Source: an uncultured Opitutaceae bacterium (lineage in GTDB: Bacteria; Verrucomicrobiota; Verrucomicrobiia; Opitutales; Opitutaceae). From it: DNA of 64,000 nucleotides. The stretch spans positions 37,959 through 101,958 of the forward strand of contig CAIYUN010000051.1 of the NCBI GenBank assembly GCA_903929355.1. Direction: 5' to 3'. The notes under the pieces were generated by a model. It was not told the origin of the DNA. It did no database searches and worked only from the letters and a program-made list of their open reading frames with translations. A program made the position numbers and the translations under genes. Of the stretch, positions 8,168-18,271 are shown piece by piece. Each line of letters starts with the position of its first letter. Position 1 is the stretch's first letter.

Positions 8168-9421
8168 TCAAGGCCGGGAGGTGGGCGGTTCGCCGGCGAG
8201 GACTTTTTTGGCGCGGGGCAGGTCGAGTTCATTTTCCCACCGGGCCACGGTGATCGTTGCGACGCCGTTGCCGATGAGGTTGGTGAGCGCGCGGGCTTCC
8301 GACATGAACCGGTCAATACCCACCAGCAGCGAGAGGCTGGCGACCGGAATGGGCGTCGAGGAGAGCGTGGCCGACAAGGTGACGAACCCGCCGCCCGTGA
8401 CCGCGGCGGCGCCCTTGGAAGTGAGCAGCAGCAGCGTCAGCACGCCGACCTGCTGCCAGAGGGTGAGCGGGGTGTCGGTGGCCTGGGCGAGGAAGATCGC
8501 GGCCATCGTCAGGTAGATGCAGGTGCCGTCGAGGTTGAACGAGTAGCCCGAGGGCAGCACGAGCCCGACGACCGACTTGGAGCAGCCCAGGTTTTCCAGC
8601 TTGGCCATCATGCCGGGCAGGGCCGACTCCGACGAGGAGGTGCCCAGCACGAGGAACAGCTCCTCGCGGATGTAGCGGAGGAATTTCAGCAGGCTCAGCC
8701 CGTTCAGCCGCATGATGGCGCCAAGCACCACCGCGATGAACACGAACATGGTGAGGTAGACGCACAGGATCAGCCGGCCCAGCGCCAGCAGCGCCCCGGC
8801 GCCCTGGCTGCCCATGGTGTAGGCGATGGCCCCGAAGGCGGCGAGGGGGGCCAGCTTCATCAGCAGGGCCACCATGCCCATCAAAACCTTGGTCACCAGG
8901 TCGAGCAGGTGGAGCAACGGCTCCGCCCTCGGCCCCAGCCGGGCGACGGCGATCCCGAAGAGCACCGCCACGAGCAGGACCTGCAGGATGTCACCGGAGG
9001 TGAGGGCCCCCGGCAGCGTGGTCGGAATGACGTTGAGCAGAAAGCCCACCACGCTGGTCGGTTTGGCGTAGGCGCCGGCCTGGGTGAGGTCGGCGACGGA
9101 AAGGGTCACATGGCGGCCCGCGCCCGGCTGCACCCAGTTGACGACCACCAGCCCCACCACCAGCGCGAGGGTTGTCACGACCTCAAAATACAACAGCGCC
9201 TTCAGCCCGACGCGCCCCACCTTGCGCAGGTCGGAGACCTGGCCGATGCCGGTCACGATCGTGCAAAAGATGATCGGGCCGATGAGCATCTTGACCAGGC
9301 TCACAAACCCGTCGCCCAAGGGCTTCATGGCCATCGCCTGGGCCGGAAAGAAACCTCCAAACACCGCCCCGGCCACCGTCGCCAGCAGGACCCAGACATA
9401 GAGATGGCGAAAGAGCTTCAT
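8168..9421 (-). CDS. dctA: Dicarboxylate/amino acid:cation symporter (DAACS family, DctA-like)
   Basis: MKLFRHLYVWVLLATVAGAVFGGFFP...LVKMLIGPIIFCTIVTGIGQ...GTSSSESALPGMMAKLENLGCSKSVVGLVLPSGYSFNLDGTCIYLTMAAIFLAQA. Confidence 0.93.
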   Translation of the reverse strand: MKLFRHLYVWVLLATVAGAVFGGFFPAQAMAMKPLGDGFVSLVKMLIGPIIFCTIVTGIGQVSDLRKVGRVGLKALLYFEVVTTLALVVGLVVVNWVQPGAGRHVTLSVADLTQAGAYAKPTSVVGFLLNVIPTTLPGALTSGDILQVLLVAVLFGIAVARLGPRAEPLLHLLDLVTKVLMGMVALLMKLAPLAAFGAIAYTMGSQGAGALLALGRLILCVYLTMFVFIAVVLGAIMRLNGLSLLKFLRYIREELFLVLGTSSSESALPGMMAKLENLGCSKSVVGLVLPSGYSFNLDGTCIYLTMAAIFLAQATDTPLTLWQQVGVLTLLLLTSKGAAAVTGGGFVTLSATLSSTPIPVASLSLLVGIDRFMSEARALTNLIGNGVATITVARWENELDLPRAKKVLAGEPPTSRP

Positions 9422-9585
9422 GGGATGGGGCGGGCGGCGGTTCAACTTCAGGTCCGACGCGTTAGGGACCACGCGCCTTCCCCATCACAAGTATATGACA
9501 TAAGAGACGTTGACATAAAGTCTCTCGTCGCAGCCACCGGATAAAAATGGACACGACCAAAGCCGAAAGGAAGGGTCATCCCCCC

Positions 9586-11364
9586 TCACTTCAGCAGCAT
9601 GTCCTTGACCGTCTTGCCGGCGGGGATCATCGGGAGCACGTGCTCGGTGTAGGGCACGATCACGTCGAGCACGAACGGCCCATCGCAGTCCAGCATCTCC
9701 TGGATCGCGGCGCGCAGCTCGCTCTTCTTGATCACGCGGCGGCCTTTCACCCCGAACCCCGCGGCGATCTTCACGAAGTCGGGATAGAGCGCGTCGGGGT
9801 TGTCGGGACTGCCGATGTTCTTCTCGTCGCCGAGAATGGTGTTGCCGCGGATGCTGCCGTAGAAACGGTCCTCCCACTGCACGACCATGCCGAGATGCTG
9901 GTTGTTCAGGATCATGGCCTTCGCGGCGATCTTCTCGATGTGCGCGGTGGCCAGCTCCTGAATGTTCATCACGAAGGAACCGTCGCCGTCGATGTCGATG
10001 ACCTGCTTGTCGGGGAAGGCGACCTTGGCGCCGAGGGCGGCCGGGTAGCCGAAGCCCATCGCGCCGAGGCCGAGCGAGCTCAGGTAGCGGCGTGGCTCGT
10101 TGAAGCGGTAGAACTGCGCGGCCCACATCTGGTGCTGGCCCACCCCGGTGGTGATGATGGCCTCGCCCTTCGTCAGCTCGTGGAGCACCTGCACGGCCTC
10201 CTGCGGCACGATGTGACGGCTCTCCTCGTAACCGAAGGGGTAGTCGCGTTTCCAAGCGTTGAGCTGCGTCTGCCAAGGCTTGGTGTCGGGCGGCGTGAAC
10301 TTGTGCGCGGTGGCGAGCTCATTGAGCCGGCGCAGCGCGTAACGGATGTCGCTGACCACCGGGAGCTGGACCCGCTTGTTCTTGTTGTGCTCGGAGGCGT
10401 CGATGTCCACATGGACGATCTTTGCGCCAGCGGCAAAGTGTTTCGTGTCGCCGGTGATGCGATCGTCGAACCTCGCGCCGAGGCAGAGCAGCAGGTCGCT
10501 CTGATCCACGGCCCAGTTGCCGTAGGCGGCGCCGTGCATGCCGAACCACTGGAGCGAGAGCTTGTGCGACTCGGGGAACGCGCCCACGCCCATGAGTGTG
10601 GTGGCGACCATGAGATTGGTTTTCTCCGCAAAGGTCTTCAGCTCGGCGTGCGCGCCGGCGGAGATGAGCCCGCCGCCCGCGTAGATGACGGGCTTTTTCG
10701 CCTCGGCGATGAGGGAGAGAATCTGGTTGAGCTGCTCGTCGGTCGCACGCGGCAGGGCGCCGAGCAACGGGTTGCGGAATTCCGCCGTGGCGGGAAACAC
10801 CGGCTGGAGCTTCTTCTGCTGCACATCCTTGGGGATGTCGATGATGACGGGGCCGGGCCGGCCGGAGTTAGCGATCTGGAAGGCCTCCTTGAAGATGCGC
10901 GGCAGGTCGCTGGCGTCGAGCACGAGGTAGGAGTGCTTCACGATGGGCAGCGTCATGCCGTAGAAGTCGGTCTCCTGGAAGGCCATCTTGCCGATGTATT
11001 TTGAATAGACCTGGCCGGTGATGGCGATGAGCGGCACCGAGTCCATGTAGGCGTCGGCGATGGCGGAGATGAGGTTGGTGGCGCCGGGGCCGCTGGTGGC
11101 CATGCACACGCCGACCTTGCCGGTGGCCCGGGCGTAGCCCTCGGCGGCGAAGGAGCCGCCCTGCTCGTGGCGGGGAAGGATGGTGCGGATCTTCTCCGTG
11201 CGGGCGAGGGCCTGGTGGAGCTCCTGCGACGCGCCGCCGGGATAGGCGAAGATTACGTCCACGCCCTCACGGATGAGGCACTCGACCACGCAGTCGGCGC
11301 CGTTCATCTCGCGGCCGATTTCCGGCGCAGGGAAAGGAGTGGAAGGGGAGGTGGATTTGGGCAT
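9586..11364 (-). CDS. ilvB: Acetolactate synthase large subunit (biosynthetic type)
   Basis: [36 protein letters not shown]...; ThDP motif [47 protein letters not shown]. Confidence 0.95.
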   Translation of the reverse strand: MPKSTSPSTPFPAPEIGREMNGADCVVECLIREGVDVIFAYPGGASQELHQALARTEKIRTILPRHEQGGSFAAEGYARATGKVGVCMATSGPGATNLISAIADAYMDSVPLIAITGQVYSKYIGKMAFQETDFYGMTLPIVKHSYLVLDASDLPRIFKEAFQIANSGRPGPVIIDIPKDVQQKKLQPVFPATAEFRNPLLGALPRATDEQLNQILSLIAEAKKPVIYAGGGLISAGAHAELKTFAEKTNLMVATTLMGVGAFPESHKLSLQWFGMHGAAYGNWAVDQSDLLLCLGARFDDRITGDTKHFAAGAKIVHVDIDASEHNKNKRVQLPVVSDIRYALRRLNELATAHKFTPPDTKPWQTQLNAWKRDYPFGYEESRHIVPQEAVQVLHELTKGEAIITTGVGQHQMWAAQFYRFNEPRRYLSSLGLGAMGFGYPAALGAKVAFPDKQVIDIDGDGSFVMNIQELATAHIEKIAAKAMILNNQHLGMVVQWEDRFYGSIRGNTILGDEKNIGSPDNPDALYPDFVKIAAGFGVKGRRVIKKSELRAAIQEMLDCDGPFVLDVIVPYTEHVLPMIPAGKTVKDMLLK

Positions 11365-11736
11365 GGCGGTGGCGGATTGGAACAGAGGGCAGAAACCAAC
11401 CACAACGGGAGAGCGGAGGCAATCACGGAGTTAGTGACCGCCAATCGGCGCAGATCTTTGCCAAATCTGGAACACGGAACACCAGGTTGAACAGGAGGTA
11501 ACAGAGGAAACGGAGGGAGGAAGAGGGTTATAGACCCAAAGCCGCGGAGGGAACAGGGCTGAGGGGACATAGAATCACGGAGGTTTTGCACAAGTTCGCG
11601 AAAGTAGCAAAGAAACGGAAACCCGGGCGTGCCGGTGCCTTGGCGCCCTCTGCGCTCGTTACGTGATAATTTGCGAGCAGAAAACCAACACCTTTTCGGT
11701 TGGCAGCCAGACCGGACGCAACGCACGCTGACAGCC

Positions 11737-12525
11737 ATGCTGAAGATCCTTTTCATCGGTGACATCGTCGGGCGGCCGGGGCGCGACATCGTGGTGGCGG
11801 AGGTGCCGCGGCTCCGTGCGGAGATGGGACTCGACGTGGTCATCGCCAACGCTGAAAACGCGGCCGCCGGCGCGGGCATTACGGCCGCCATTGCCAAGGC
11901 GATCCTCGCCGCCGGCGTGGATGTCATCACGCTCGGCGACCACGTGTGGGACCAGCGCGGCTGGGAGACCGAGATCGGCGGTCTGGAGCGGGTGTGCCGT
12001 CCGGCCAACCTGCCCGCCGCCTGCCCGGGCCGCGAACTGGTGGTGGTCGAAGTGAAAGGGGTGCGGCTGGCGGTGCTCACACTGCTCGGCCGCACGTATA
12101 TCAACCTCAAGGCCGAATGCCCGTTTCTCGCGGCCGACGCCCTGCTCGCCCGGCACGCCGGCGCGGCGGACGCGTTTTTCGTGGAGATCCACGCCGAGGC
12201 GACGAGCGAGAAACAGGCGCTGGGCTGGCATCTCGACGGCCGGGCGGTAGCGGTCATCGGCACGCACACGCATGTGCCGACGGCCGACGCCTCCGTGCTG
12301 CCCGGCGGCACCGCGTTCCTGTGCGACGCGGGCATGACAGGGCCCTACGCCAGCGTGCTGGGCCGCGAGGTGAAGCCGGTGGTCGCGCGGTTTCTCGACG
12401 GGATGCCGCGCAAGTTTGAGGTGGCCGAGGGCGACGTGCGACTCTCCGGCGTGGTGGTCGAATATGACCCGGCGGTCAGACGCGCCACGCGCTGCGAACT
12501 GATCACGGTGCGGAAGGTGCGGTGA
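11737..12525 (+). CDS. TIGR00282/YmdB-family metallophosphoesterase
   Basis: [49 protein letters not shown]...ITLGDHVWD...[36 protein letters not shown]. Confidence 0.93.
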   Translation: MLKILFIGDIVGRPGRDIVVAEVPRLRAEMGLDVVIANAENAAAGAGITAAIAKAILAAGVDVITLGDHVWDQRGWETEIGGLERVCRPANLPAACPGRELVVVEVKGVRLAVLTLLGRTYINLKAECPFLAADALLARHAGAADAFFVEIHAEATSEKQALGWHLDGRAVAVIGTHTHVPTADASVLPGGTAFLCDAGMTGPYASVLGREVKPVVARFLDGMPRKFEVAEGDVRLSGVVVEYDPAVRRATRCELITVRKVR

Positions 12526-12665
12526 GACCGCGGACGGATGGAGTCTGGAGCCAGGAGCCAGGAGACGGAAAGATTTCGAGGTTGGGACCAAGGCCGGCCT
12601 TGCCCCATTCGGGGCCGTCGTCCAAGCTCGCCTCCACCCCTGTCCTTGCCCAACCCCGTCCCGTC

Positions 12666-14462
12666 ATGAACCTCCCGACCCCCGTCCTGGTCCTGGGCCT
12701 CGCCCTCGCCGTCCTGCCCGCCGCCCGTGCGGCGGAAAGCTATCCGCCGAACCCGGACTCGCAGCGCCACGACGGCGTGCCGGCGGGTGAGCAGATCAAG
12801 TTCACTTTCGACACCTCCAGGATTTTCCCCGGCACCACGCGCAACGTGACGGTGTATGTGCCGAAGCAATATGACCCGGCGAAGCCGGCGTGCGTCTATG
12901 TCAACCAGGACGGCGTGCAGTGGAACGCGCCGGTGGTGTTCGACAACCTCATCGCCGCCGGGGCCATGCCCGTGACCATCGCCGTGTTCTCCACCCCGGG
13001 CGTGGTGAAGACCGCCACGCCGGCTGCGGCGCTCGACCGGTTCAACCGCAGCCTCGAATACGACGGGCTGGGCGACGCCTACGCGCGGTTCCTACTCGAG
13101 GAGCTGCTGCCCGCCGTCGAGACCAAGGCCACCGCCGACGGCCGCGCGATCCATCTCTCGCACGACGGCAACGACCGCGCGATCGGCGGCTCGAGCAGCG
13201 GCGCGATCGCGGCGTTCACGGCGGCCTGGGAGCGGCCGGACGCGTTCACGCGGGTGTTCACCGCCATCGGCACCTTCGTCGGCCTGCGCGGGGGCAACGA
13301 CTACCCCACGCTCATCCGCAAGGTTGAGCCGAAGCCGCTGCGGGTGTTTCTCCAGGACGGCTCGTCCGACCAGAACATCTACGGCGGCGACTGGTGGATG
13401 GCCAACCAGGAGATGGAGCGCGCGCTCACCTACGCCGGCTACGAGGTCAATCATGCCTGGGGCACCGGCGCGCACAGCGGCGCGCAGGGCAACGCGATTT
13501 TCCCCGACGTGATGCGCTGGCTCTGGAAGGACTGGCCGCAACCCGTGAAGGCCGCGCTGCTCAAGTCCGACCGGGTGGGGAAGATCGTGATTCCAGGGGA
13601 GGGATGGAAAGAGTTGATCGTGAACCAGCCCCCCACAAGCGCCCTGGCGGCAAACGCCCGAGGAGAAGTTTTCGGCTTTGGAGGAATTTCTCGCGTTATC
13701 AGCAGCTCGACGTTCAATGTTGGAATTGATGGCAAGATTGTGCCCAAGCCCAAGGGTTTTGGTTTTGCGGGTGCTGGGATCACTGCGGCGGCCTTTGGAC
13801 CCGATAACCGACTCTATTCGAACTTTATGACTCCAGTCGGCGACGGTATCGACGCCGTGGAGGAAGGTGGCTCAACGTCATCGATCATAATTGCGCCCAA
13901 CAACCAAGATCCTAAATTTCAATTGTTCCGCCCAGCCTTGGTCCTCGCCCATAATGGCAACCTTTACGCTGCGAGCGGGCACCAAGTCCTGCTGGTGAAA
14001 CCCACGGGTGACATAAGCAAGGAGGGTGAGGATGAGCCGGCCGCCGGAGGCCTAGCCCTTTCCTCTGACCAGTCTCTCCTTTATCTGTCGGAGGCCGATT
14101 CGCACTGGGTGGACAGCTACACCATCAAGGCCGACGGGACTCTGGCGAACAAACAGCGCTATTTCTGGCTCCATGCGCCGGACACGGCGGACAACAGCGG
14201 GGCCGCCGGCATGTGCGTGGACCGCGGCGGCAGCCTCTATGTCGCGACGGCGATGGGATTGCAGGTGTGTGACCAGGCGGGGCGGGTCAATTGCATCCTG
14301 CCGCTCCCGGGCAACGCCAAGCCGACCTCCGTTTGTTTCGGCGGGGCCAACTTCGACACGCTCTTTGTCGCCTGCGGCGACAAAGTTTTCCTGCGCAAGC
14401 TCAACGCCCACGGCGCCAACGGCTGGGACACCCCCACCAAGCCCGCCGCGCCGCAGTTGTGA
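12666..14462 (+). CDS. Secreted Fes/esterase-D-like alpha/beta hydrolase fused to a C-terminal SMP-30/gluconolactonase-like beta-propeller
   Basis: Signal peptide; RNVTVYVPKQYDPAKPACVYVNQDG...IGGSSSGAIAAFTAAWERPDAFTRVFTAIGTFV; C-terminus ...SLYVATAMGLQVCDQAGRVNCILPLPG...PTSVCFGGANFDTLFVACGDKVFLRKL. Confidence 0.88.
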   Translation: MNLPTPVLVLGLALAVLPAARAAESYPPNPDSQRHDGVPAGEQIKFTFDTSRIFPGTTRNVTVYVPKQYDPAKPACVYVNQDGVQWNAPVVFDNLIAAGAMPVTIAVFSTPGVVKTATPAAALDRFNRSLEYDGLGDAYARFLLEELLPAVETKATADGRAIHLSHDGNDRAIGGSSSGAIAAFTAAWERPDAFTRVFTAIGTFVGLRGGNDYPTLIRKVEPKPLRVFLQDGSSDQNIYGGDWWMANQEMERALTYAGYEVNHAWGTGAHSGAQGNAIFPDVMRWLWKDWPQPVKAALLKSDRVGKIVIPGEGWKELIVNQPPTSALAANARGEVFGFGGISRVISSSTFNVGIDGKIVPKPKGFGFAGAGITAAAFGPDNRLYSNFMTPVGDGIDAVEEGGSTSSIIIAPNNQDPKFQLFRPALVLAHNGNLYAASGHQVLLVKPTGDISKEGEDEPAAGGLALSSDQSLLYLSEADSHWVDSYTIKADGTLANKQRYFWLHAPDTADNSGAAGMCVDRGGSLYVATAMGLQVCDQAGRVNCILPLPGNAKPTSVCFGGANFDTLFVACGDKVFLRKLNAHGANGWDTPTKPAAPQL

Positions 14463-14505
14463 GCCGGGTTGTCCTCTGTAGGGGCGCAGTGTTGTTGCCT
14501 TATAT

Positions 14506-14551
14506 GTAGCCGGCCTAGCCGAGGCCGGACGGGGTCAGCGACCCCGGCTAC
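14506..14551. repeat. REP-like element predicted to form a three-way junction
   Basis: GTAGCC-[GGCCTAGCCGAGGCC]-GGAC-[GGGGTCAGCGACCCC]-GGCTAC: outer stem plus two perfect internal hairpins, between convergent genes. Confidence 0.7.
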
Positions 14552-14578
14552 AGATGTCTGCCGGGAACCACCAACACC

Positions 14579-15604
14579 TCAGGGGATGATGCCGGCGTCC
14601 TTCAGGACTTTTTCGAAATTGTCCCGGTTGATGAAGGTACCGGCGGTGCGGGTGTCGGCGGCCGGCGCGGTGCCGTCCTTGATCCAATGATACATCATCT
14701 CGGAGGTCTGGCCCCCCTCGCCGGGCGCGGAGACAAAGACCGAGCCAAAAAAGCCCGTCGGGGTCGGCTTGCGGAGCTCGTCGATGCAGTCGGTGCCGTT
14801 GATGCCCACGCCGATGATGTCGGCGGCGGCAAAGCCGCGGCCCTCGGTGGCGCGGACGGCCCCGAGTGTCGCGGTGTCGTTCATGCCGGCCACCAGCCAG
14901 TGCTTCACGTCGGGCTGCTGGGTGAGCAGGATGTTGGCGGCGTCGCGGCTGCCGGGCACGTCGGTGGTCTTCTGCGGGGCCTTGAAGATGCGGTCCGCAG
15001 GGAGGCCGGCGGCCGTGAGCGCCCGGATGATGCCGTCGGTGCGGTTGCGGGCGGTGTCGAGCTCCTCAAAGGTGATGATGCACGCGCCGGTGTCCGCCGC
15101 GGTCCAGCCGCGCTTTTTCATCTCGGTGGCCAGCGCCACGCCGGAGGCCTCGCCGATCTTGCCCGCCGACATGCCGAGATAGGGCACCTCGGTCAGAAAC
15201 TTGCCGTCGGCCCCGATGAACTGGTCGTCCACGGTGATGACCTTGAGGCCGGCCGCCTTCGCCTTGGCCACGATGGCGGGGCCGAGATGCACGTCGGGCG
15301 TGCAGATGACAAAGCCCTGCGCGCCATTGGCGGCGAGGCTGTCGATGGCGGCCAGCACCTTGCCCCCGTCCTGCGCGCCGAGTTTGACGACCTCGAAGCC
15401 GTCCTGGGCGGCGGCCTGGTCGGCGCCCTTCCACTCAAATTGGAACCAAGGTTCCTCAGGTTGTTTTACGAGGTAACCGATTTTGACCTTGGCGGCGCCC
15501 GGCGCGGCGGCAGCGCTGGCGGGCGTGGCGGAGTCGGGGGATTTGGCGCAGCCGGCGAGGAGAGCGAGGACGGCAGCCAGGAGGGGAAGGGGTGACTTTG
15601 ACAT
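14579..15604 (-). CDS. L-arabinose-binding-protein-like (AraF) sugar ABC transporter substrate-binding lipoprotein
   Basis: Lipobox LLAGCAKS; KIGYLVKQPEEPWFQFEWKGADQAAAQDGFEVVKLGAQDG...GFVICTPDVHLGPAIVAKAKAAGLKVITVDDQF...GINGTDCIDELRK. Confidence 0.86.
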   Translation of the reverse strand: MSKSPLPLLAAVLALLAGCAKSPDSATPASAAAAPGAAKVKIGYLVKQPEEPWFQFEWKGADQAAAQDGFEVVKLGAQDGGKVLAAIDSLAANGAQGFVICTPDVHLGPAIVAKAKAAGLKVITVDDQFIGADGKFLTEVPYLGMSAGKIGEASGVALATEMKKRGWTAADTGACIITFEELDTARNRTDGIIRALTAAGLPADRIFKAPQKTTDVPGSRDAANILLTQQPDVKHWLVAGMNDTATLGAVRATEGRGFAAADIIGVGINGTDCIDELRKPTPTGFFGSVFVSAPGEGGQTSEMMYHWIKDGTAPAADTRTAGTFINRDNFEKVLKDAGIIP

Positions 15605-15677
15605 GGTGGAACAAGATACGTGGTTGCCTGCCGTGGGACCACCGGTCCGCAGCGCGGGATCCGGTGGTGATCCGCCG

Positions 15678-16271
15678 CTAGGCGGCGTGCTTCTGATAAA
15701 CGCTCACCCGCGCGGGCGGGAGGTTGCGCCACACGATGTCGGAGCAGCGCAGGTGAAACTTTTCCGAGCCATGCTGGCCGCTGTTGCCGAGGTGATAGCT
15801 GTATTGCACCCAGCAGCCGCCGGGCCGGAGCAGGCGGCGGATCGCGTCGGCCAGACTGCGGGTGAACTCCTCCTTGAACTGCCGCAGCGGCAGGCTGGAC
15901 ATGACCGCGCCCACCCGGTGCTCCCCCCTCCCGTGCTCGCGCAACAGGGCCGCCATCTCGCGGGCGTCGCCGGTGATGATGCTGATGGCGGGAAAACGTT
16001 CGCGCAAAACCGCAACCAGTTCGGGCGATTTCTCGATGGCGACCAACTGGGAAGCCTTCAACCCGTGCGCCATCAGAGCCTGCGTGATCGCTCCGGTGCC
16101 CGGGCCCAGCTCGACCACCAAGTCATCGGGGTCGGCCGGCAGCCAGCGGGCCATCGCGTTGCCGAGATGCCTCGAACTGGGTGCGATCGCCCCGATCTGG
16201 TTGGGCCGGCGCAGCCATTCCCTGATGAAAAGGGCGCTCGCGCTGAGAGGGTGGCGCGGGGGCTTGGACAC
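15678..16271 (-). CDS. Class I SAM-dependent methyltransferase, phospholipid N-methyltransferase-like
   Basis: FIREWLRRPNQIGAIAPSSRHLGNAMARWLPADPDDLVVELGPGTGAITQALMAHGL...SSLPLRQF; PmtA-like motifs. Ends in TAG. Confidence 0.83.
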   Translation of the reverse strand: MSKPPRHPLSASALFIREWLRRPNQIGAIAPSSRHLGNAMARWLPADPDDLVVELGPGTGAITQALMAHGLKASQLVAIEKSPELVAVLRERFPAISIITGDAREMAALLREHGRGEHRVGAVMSSLPLRQFKEEFTRSLADAIRRLLRPGGCWVQYSYHLGNSGQHGSEKFHLRCSDIVWRNLPPARVSVYQKHAA

Positions 16272-16614
16272 TTTGGGGGCGGGGGTAATTTAAGTGGAGC
16301 GACGGACGGAAAGAGTGTCGGCCAGGGGCCGGCGAAGGACTGATGGGCTGGGCCGACGCAATCGGGACGCCAGACGGGGTGCAAGCCCCTTTGTCGGGGT
16401 TGGGCGGGGCGGAGTGAAGTGCTTGGGCGGGGCATGTTGAAAGTTGCCCCTCCGGATGTAGCCGGGGGTTGGTGACACCGGATCTGGACGTGCAGATTCG
16501 GACCGGGATCGTCCGCCTGCGCCAAGGCGCCTCCCGTACAATTGATGGAAGCCGGACGCGGGCCACCTCATGCCTGGGAGGCAGGCGGGAAGCCGCGCTA
16601 CCTCCTGAGCAGCC

Positions 16615-18198
16615 TCAAGGCGTCGCCACCGGCGTGTAGCTCACAAAGGCGAACGACCGGCTGTCGGGCGACCAGGACGGCACGTTCATCGTGCCCTGGC
16701 CGCCAAAAATCTTGGCGGCGACCGTGATCTTGCCGCCTGCCACCGGCATCAGGCGGAGCATCACGTGTTTGTTGGGCAGATGCTGGCCCGAGGGCTCCGA
16801 GGGCTCGAAGGAGACAAACGCGAGCCACTTGCCATCGGGCGAAACGTGGGCGAACCAGTTATTGTAGTCGTCGGAGGTGACCGCCTCCTGTGCCGACCCG
16901 TCGGGATGCATGCGCCAGATCTGCATTTTGCCGGTGCGCTCGGAATTGAAGTAAATGAATTTACCGTCCGGCGAATACTCCGGCCCGTCGTCCAGCCCCG
17001 GGTCCGACGTCAGGCGCGTCTCGGGTCCGCCGGCGGCGGGGACGGAATAGACATCATAATTGGCCTTGCCGAGCTTGGGGTCCAGGCGCGAGCCGCAGAA
17101 CACGATGGTGGTGCCGTCGGGGGACCAGCCATGCCAGTAGGAAGGCCCGACAGCGGTGAGCTGGCGCGGGGCGCCACCGCCGGCCGGCAGGAGGTAGACG
17201 CGCGATTGATGGTCGGGCTGCGACTGGTCGCTGATCGCAAACTGGGAGCCGTCGGGCGAGAAACCATGGTCGTTGTTGACGCGGGTTTCTGGCCCGGTGT
17301 TGACGGTCTCCGGTTTGCCGCCGGTCACGGGGAGGCGATGGATGAGACGGTCCGCGCCGTTGAAGACCAGCGTCGCGCCATCGCGCGTCCAGTTGGGCGC
17401 CTCCAAGTGCTCGTCCGTGGTGTAAATCACCTTCCGGTTCAGGCTGGTGATGTCGATGGTCTCGATGGTGCAGAGTTGCTTGGGCGGGGCGGACGCCGCC
17501 ACGGCCGTGCCCGCCGCGAGCTCGACTTTGGCAAACGCCGCGGTTTCGAACGCGGAGTTGTTGTGCGCGCAGACCCCCAAGCCGACGTAGAACGGCCCGG
17601 TGAACTCCAGCCGCACCGCGCCGCCGACCGGCCGCAGGACACCGTCGGCCCCGGTGACCGAGACCGAGACATAGGATCCGCGCTTCTCGATCCGCAGCCG
17701 CTTGGGCGCGCTGTCGCCGACTTGAATCTCGTGGGTGGTCTCGCCTGCCCCGTCGCGGAATTGGAGGCTCGTCAGCCCGAGCCCATGCACCGCGACGTCG
17801 GCATACGTGCTGTTGGCGTCCAGGCTTTGCCGGATCATCAGGCAGGCCTTGCGGTGCGGGTCGCCACCTGGTGCCGAAAAATTGATGTCGGCCGCGAGCG
17901 AGACATCGCCCCCGTCGACTTTGGTCCAGACATAGTGAAACTCATCGGCCGCACCCCAGATGTTCGTGCCGCCGCCGCCGACAGTGTAGGTGCCGGCCAC
18001 CGCGTCAAACGCGGCGGTCCCGGCCCGGCCGGTCGCCCCGATGTCGGCGTGTGCGGTGAACTGGCCCAACGGGGCCTCAGCCGCCGGCAACGAACGCACA
18101 GGGAGGGTGGCGAGCGCGGCCGCAAGGAAGCCGAAAGCGGTCAAGGAAATGCGGCGGGGCGGCGAAGCGAAAGGGCATGAGGCAACGGGGGAGTTCAT
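16615..18198 (-). CDS. Secreted protein with N-terminal LamG/DUF1349-like domain and C-terminal TolB/PD40 beta-propeller
   Basis: Signal peptide; HRKACLMIRQSLDANSTYADVAVHG; PD40 repeats NNDHGFSPDGSQFAISD, YWHGWSPDGTTIVFCG, DDGPEYSPDGKFIYFNSERTGKMQIWRMHPDGS. Paralogue of 28626-30287. Confidence 0.85.
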   Translation of the reverse strand: MNSPVASCPFASPPRRISLTAFGFLAAALATLPVRSLPAAEAPLGQFTAHADIGATGRAGTAAFDAVAGTYTVGGGGTNIWGAADEFHYVWTKVDGGDVSLAADINFSAPGGDPHRKACLMIRQSLDANSTYADVAVHGLGLTSLQFRDGAGETTHEIQVGDSAPKRLRIEKRGSYVSVSVTGADGVLRPVGGAVRLEFTGPFYVGLGVCAHNNSAFETAAFAKVELAAGTAVAASAPPKQLCTIETIDITSLNRKVIYTTDEHLEAPNWTRDGATLVFNGADRLIHRLPVTGGKPETVNTGPETRVNNDHGFSPDGSQFAISDQSQPDHQSRVYLLPAGGGAPRQLTAVGPSYWHGWSPDGTTIVFCGSRLDPKLGKANYDVYSVPAAGGPETRLTSDPGLDDGPEYSPDGKFIYFNSERTGKMQIWRMHPDGSAQEAVTSDDYNNWFAHVSPDGKWLAFVSFEPSEPSGQHLPNKHVMLRLMPVAGGKITVAAKIFGGQGTMNVPSWSPDSRSFAFVSYTPVATP

Positions 18199-18271
18199 GG
18201 CTTGGGTGATGGGGTTGGGTCTCGGCGTGGAGCGTGAAATCAAGGGGTTAATTCAAGGCGAAGCCCGCTGC

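Noticed and set aside
8141-9544. 467-aa plus-strand ORF opposite dctA, and similar long antisense ORFs (9547-11004, 37905-39530, 50593-52428, 51956-53995)
   Set aside because: Compositions typical of GC-rich antisense frames (His/Gln/Arg/Gly-rich), no domains, and the opposite strand codes for recognisable proteins.
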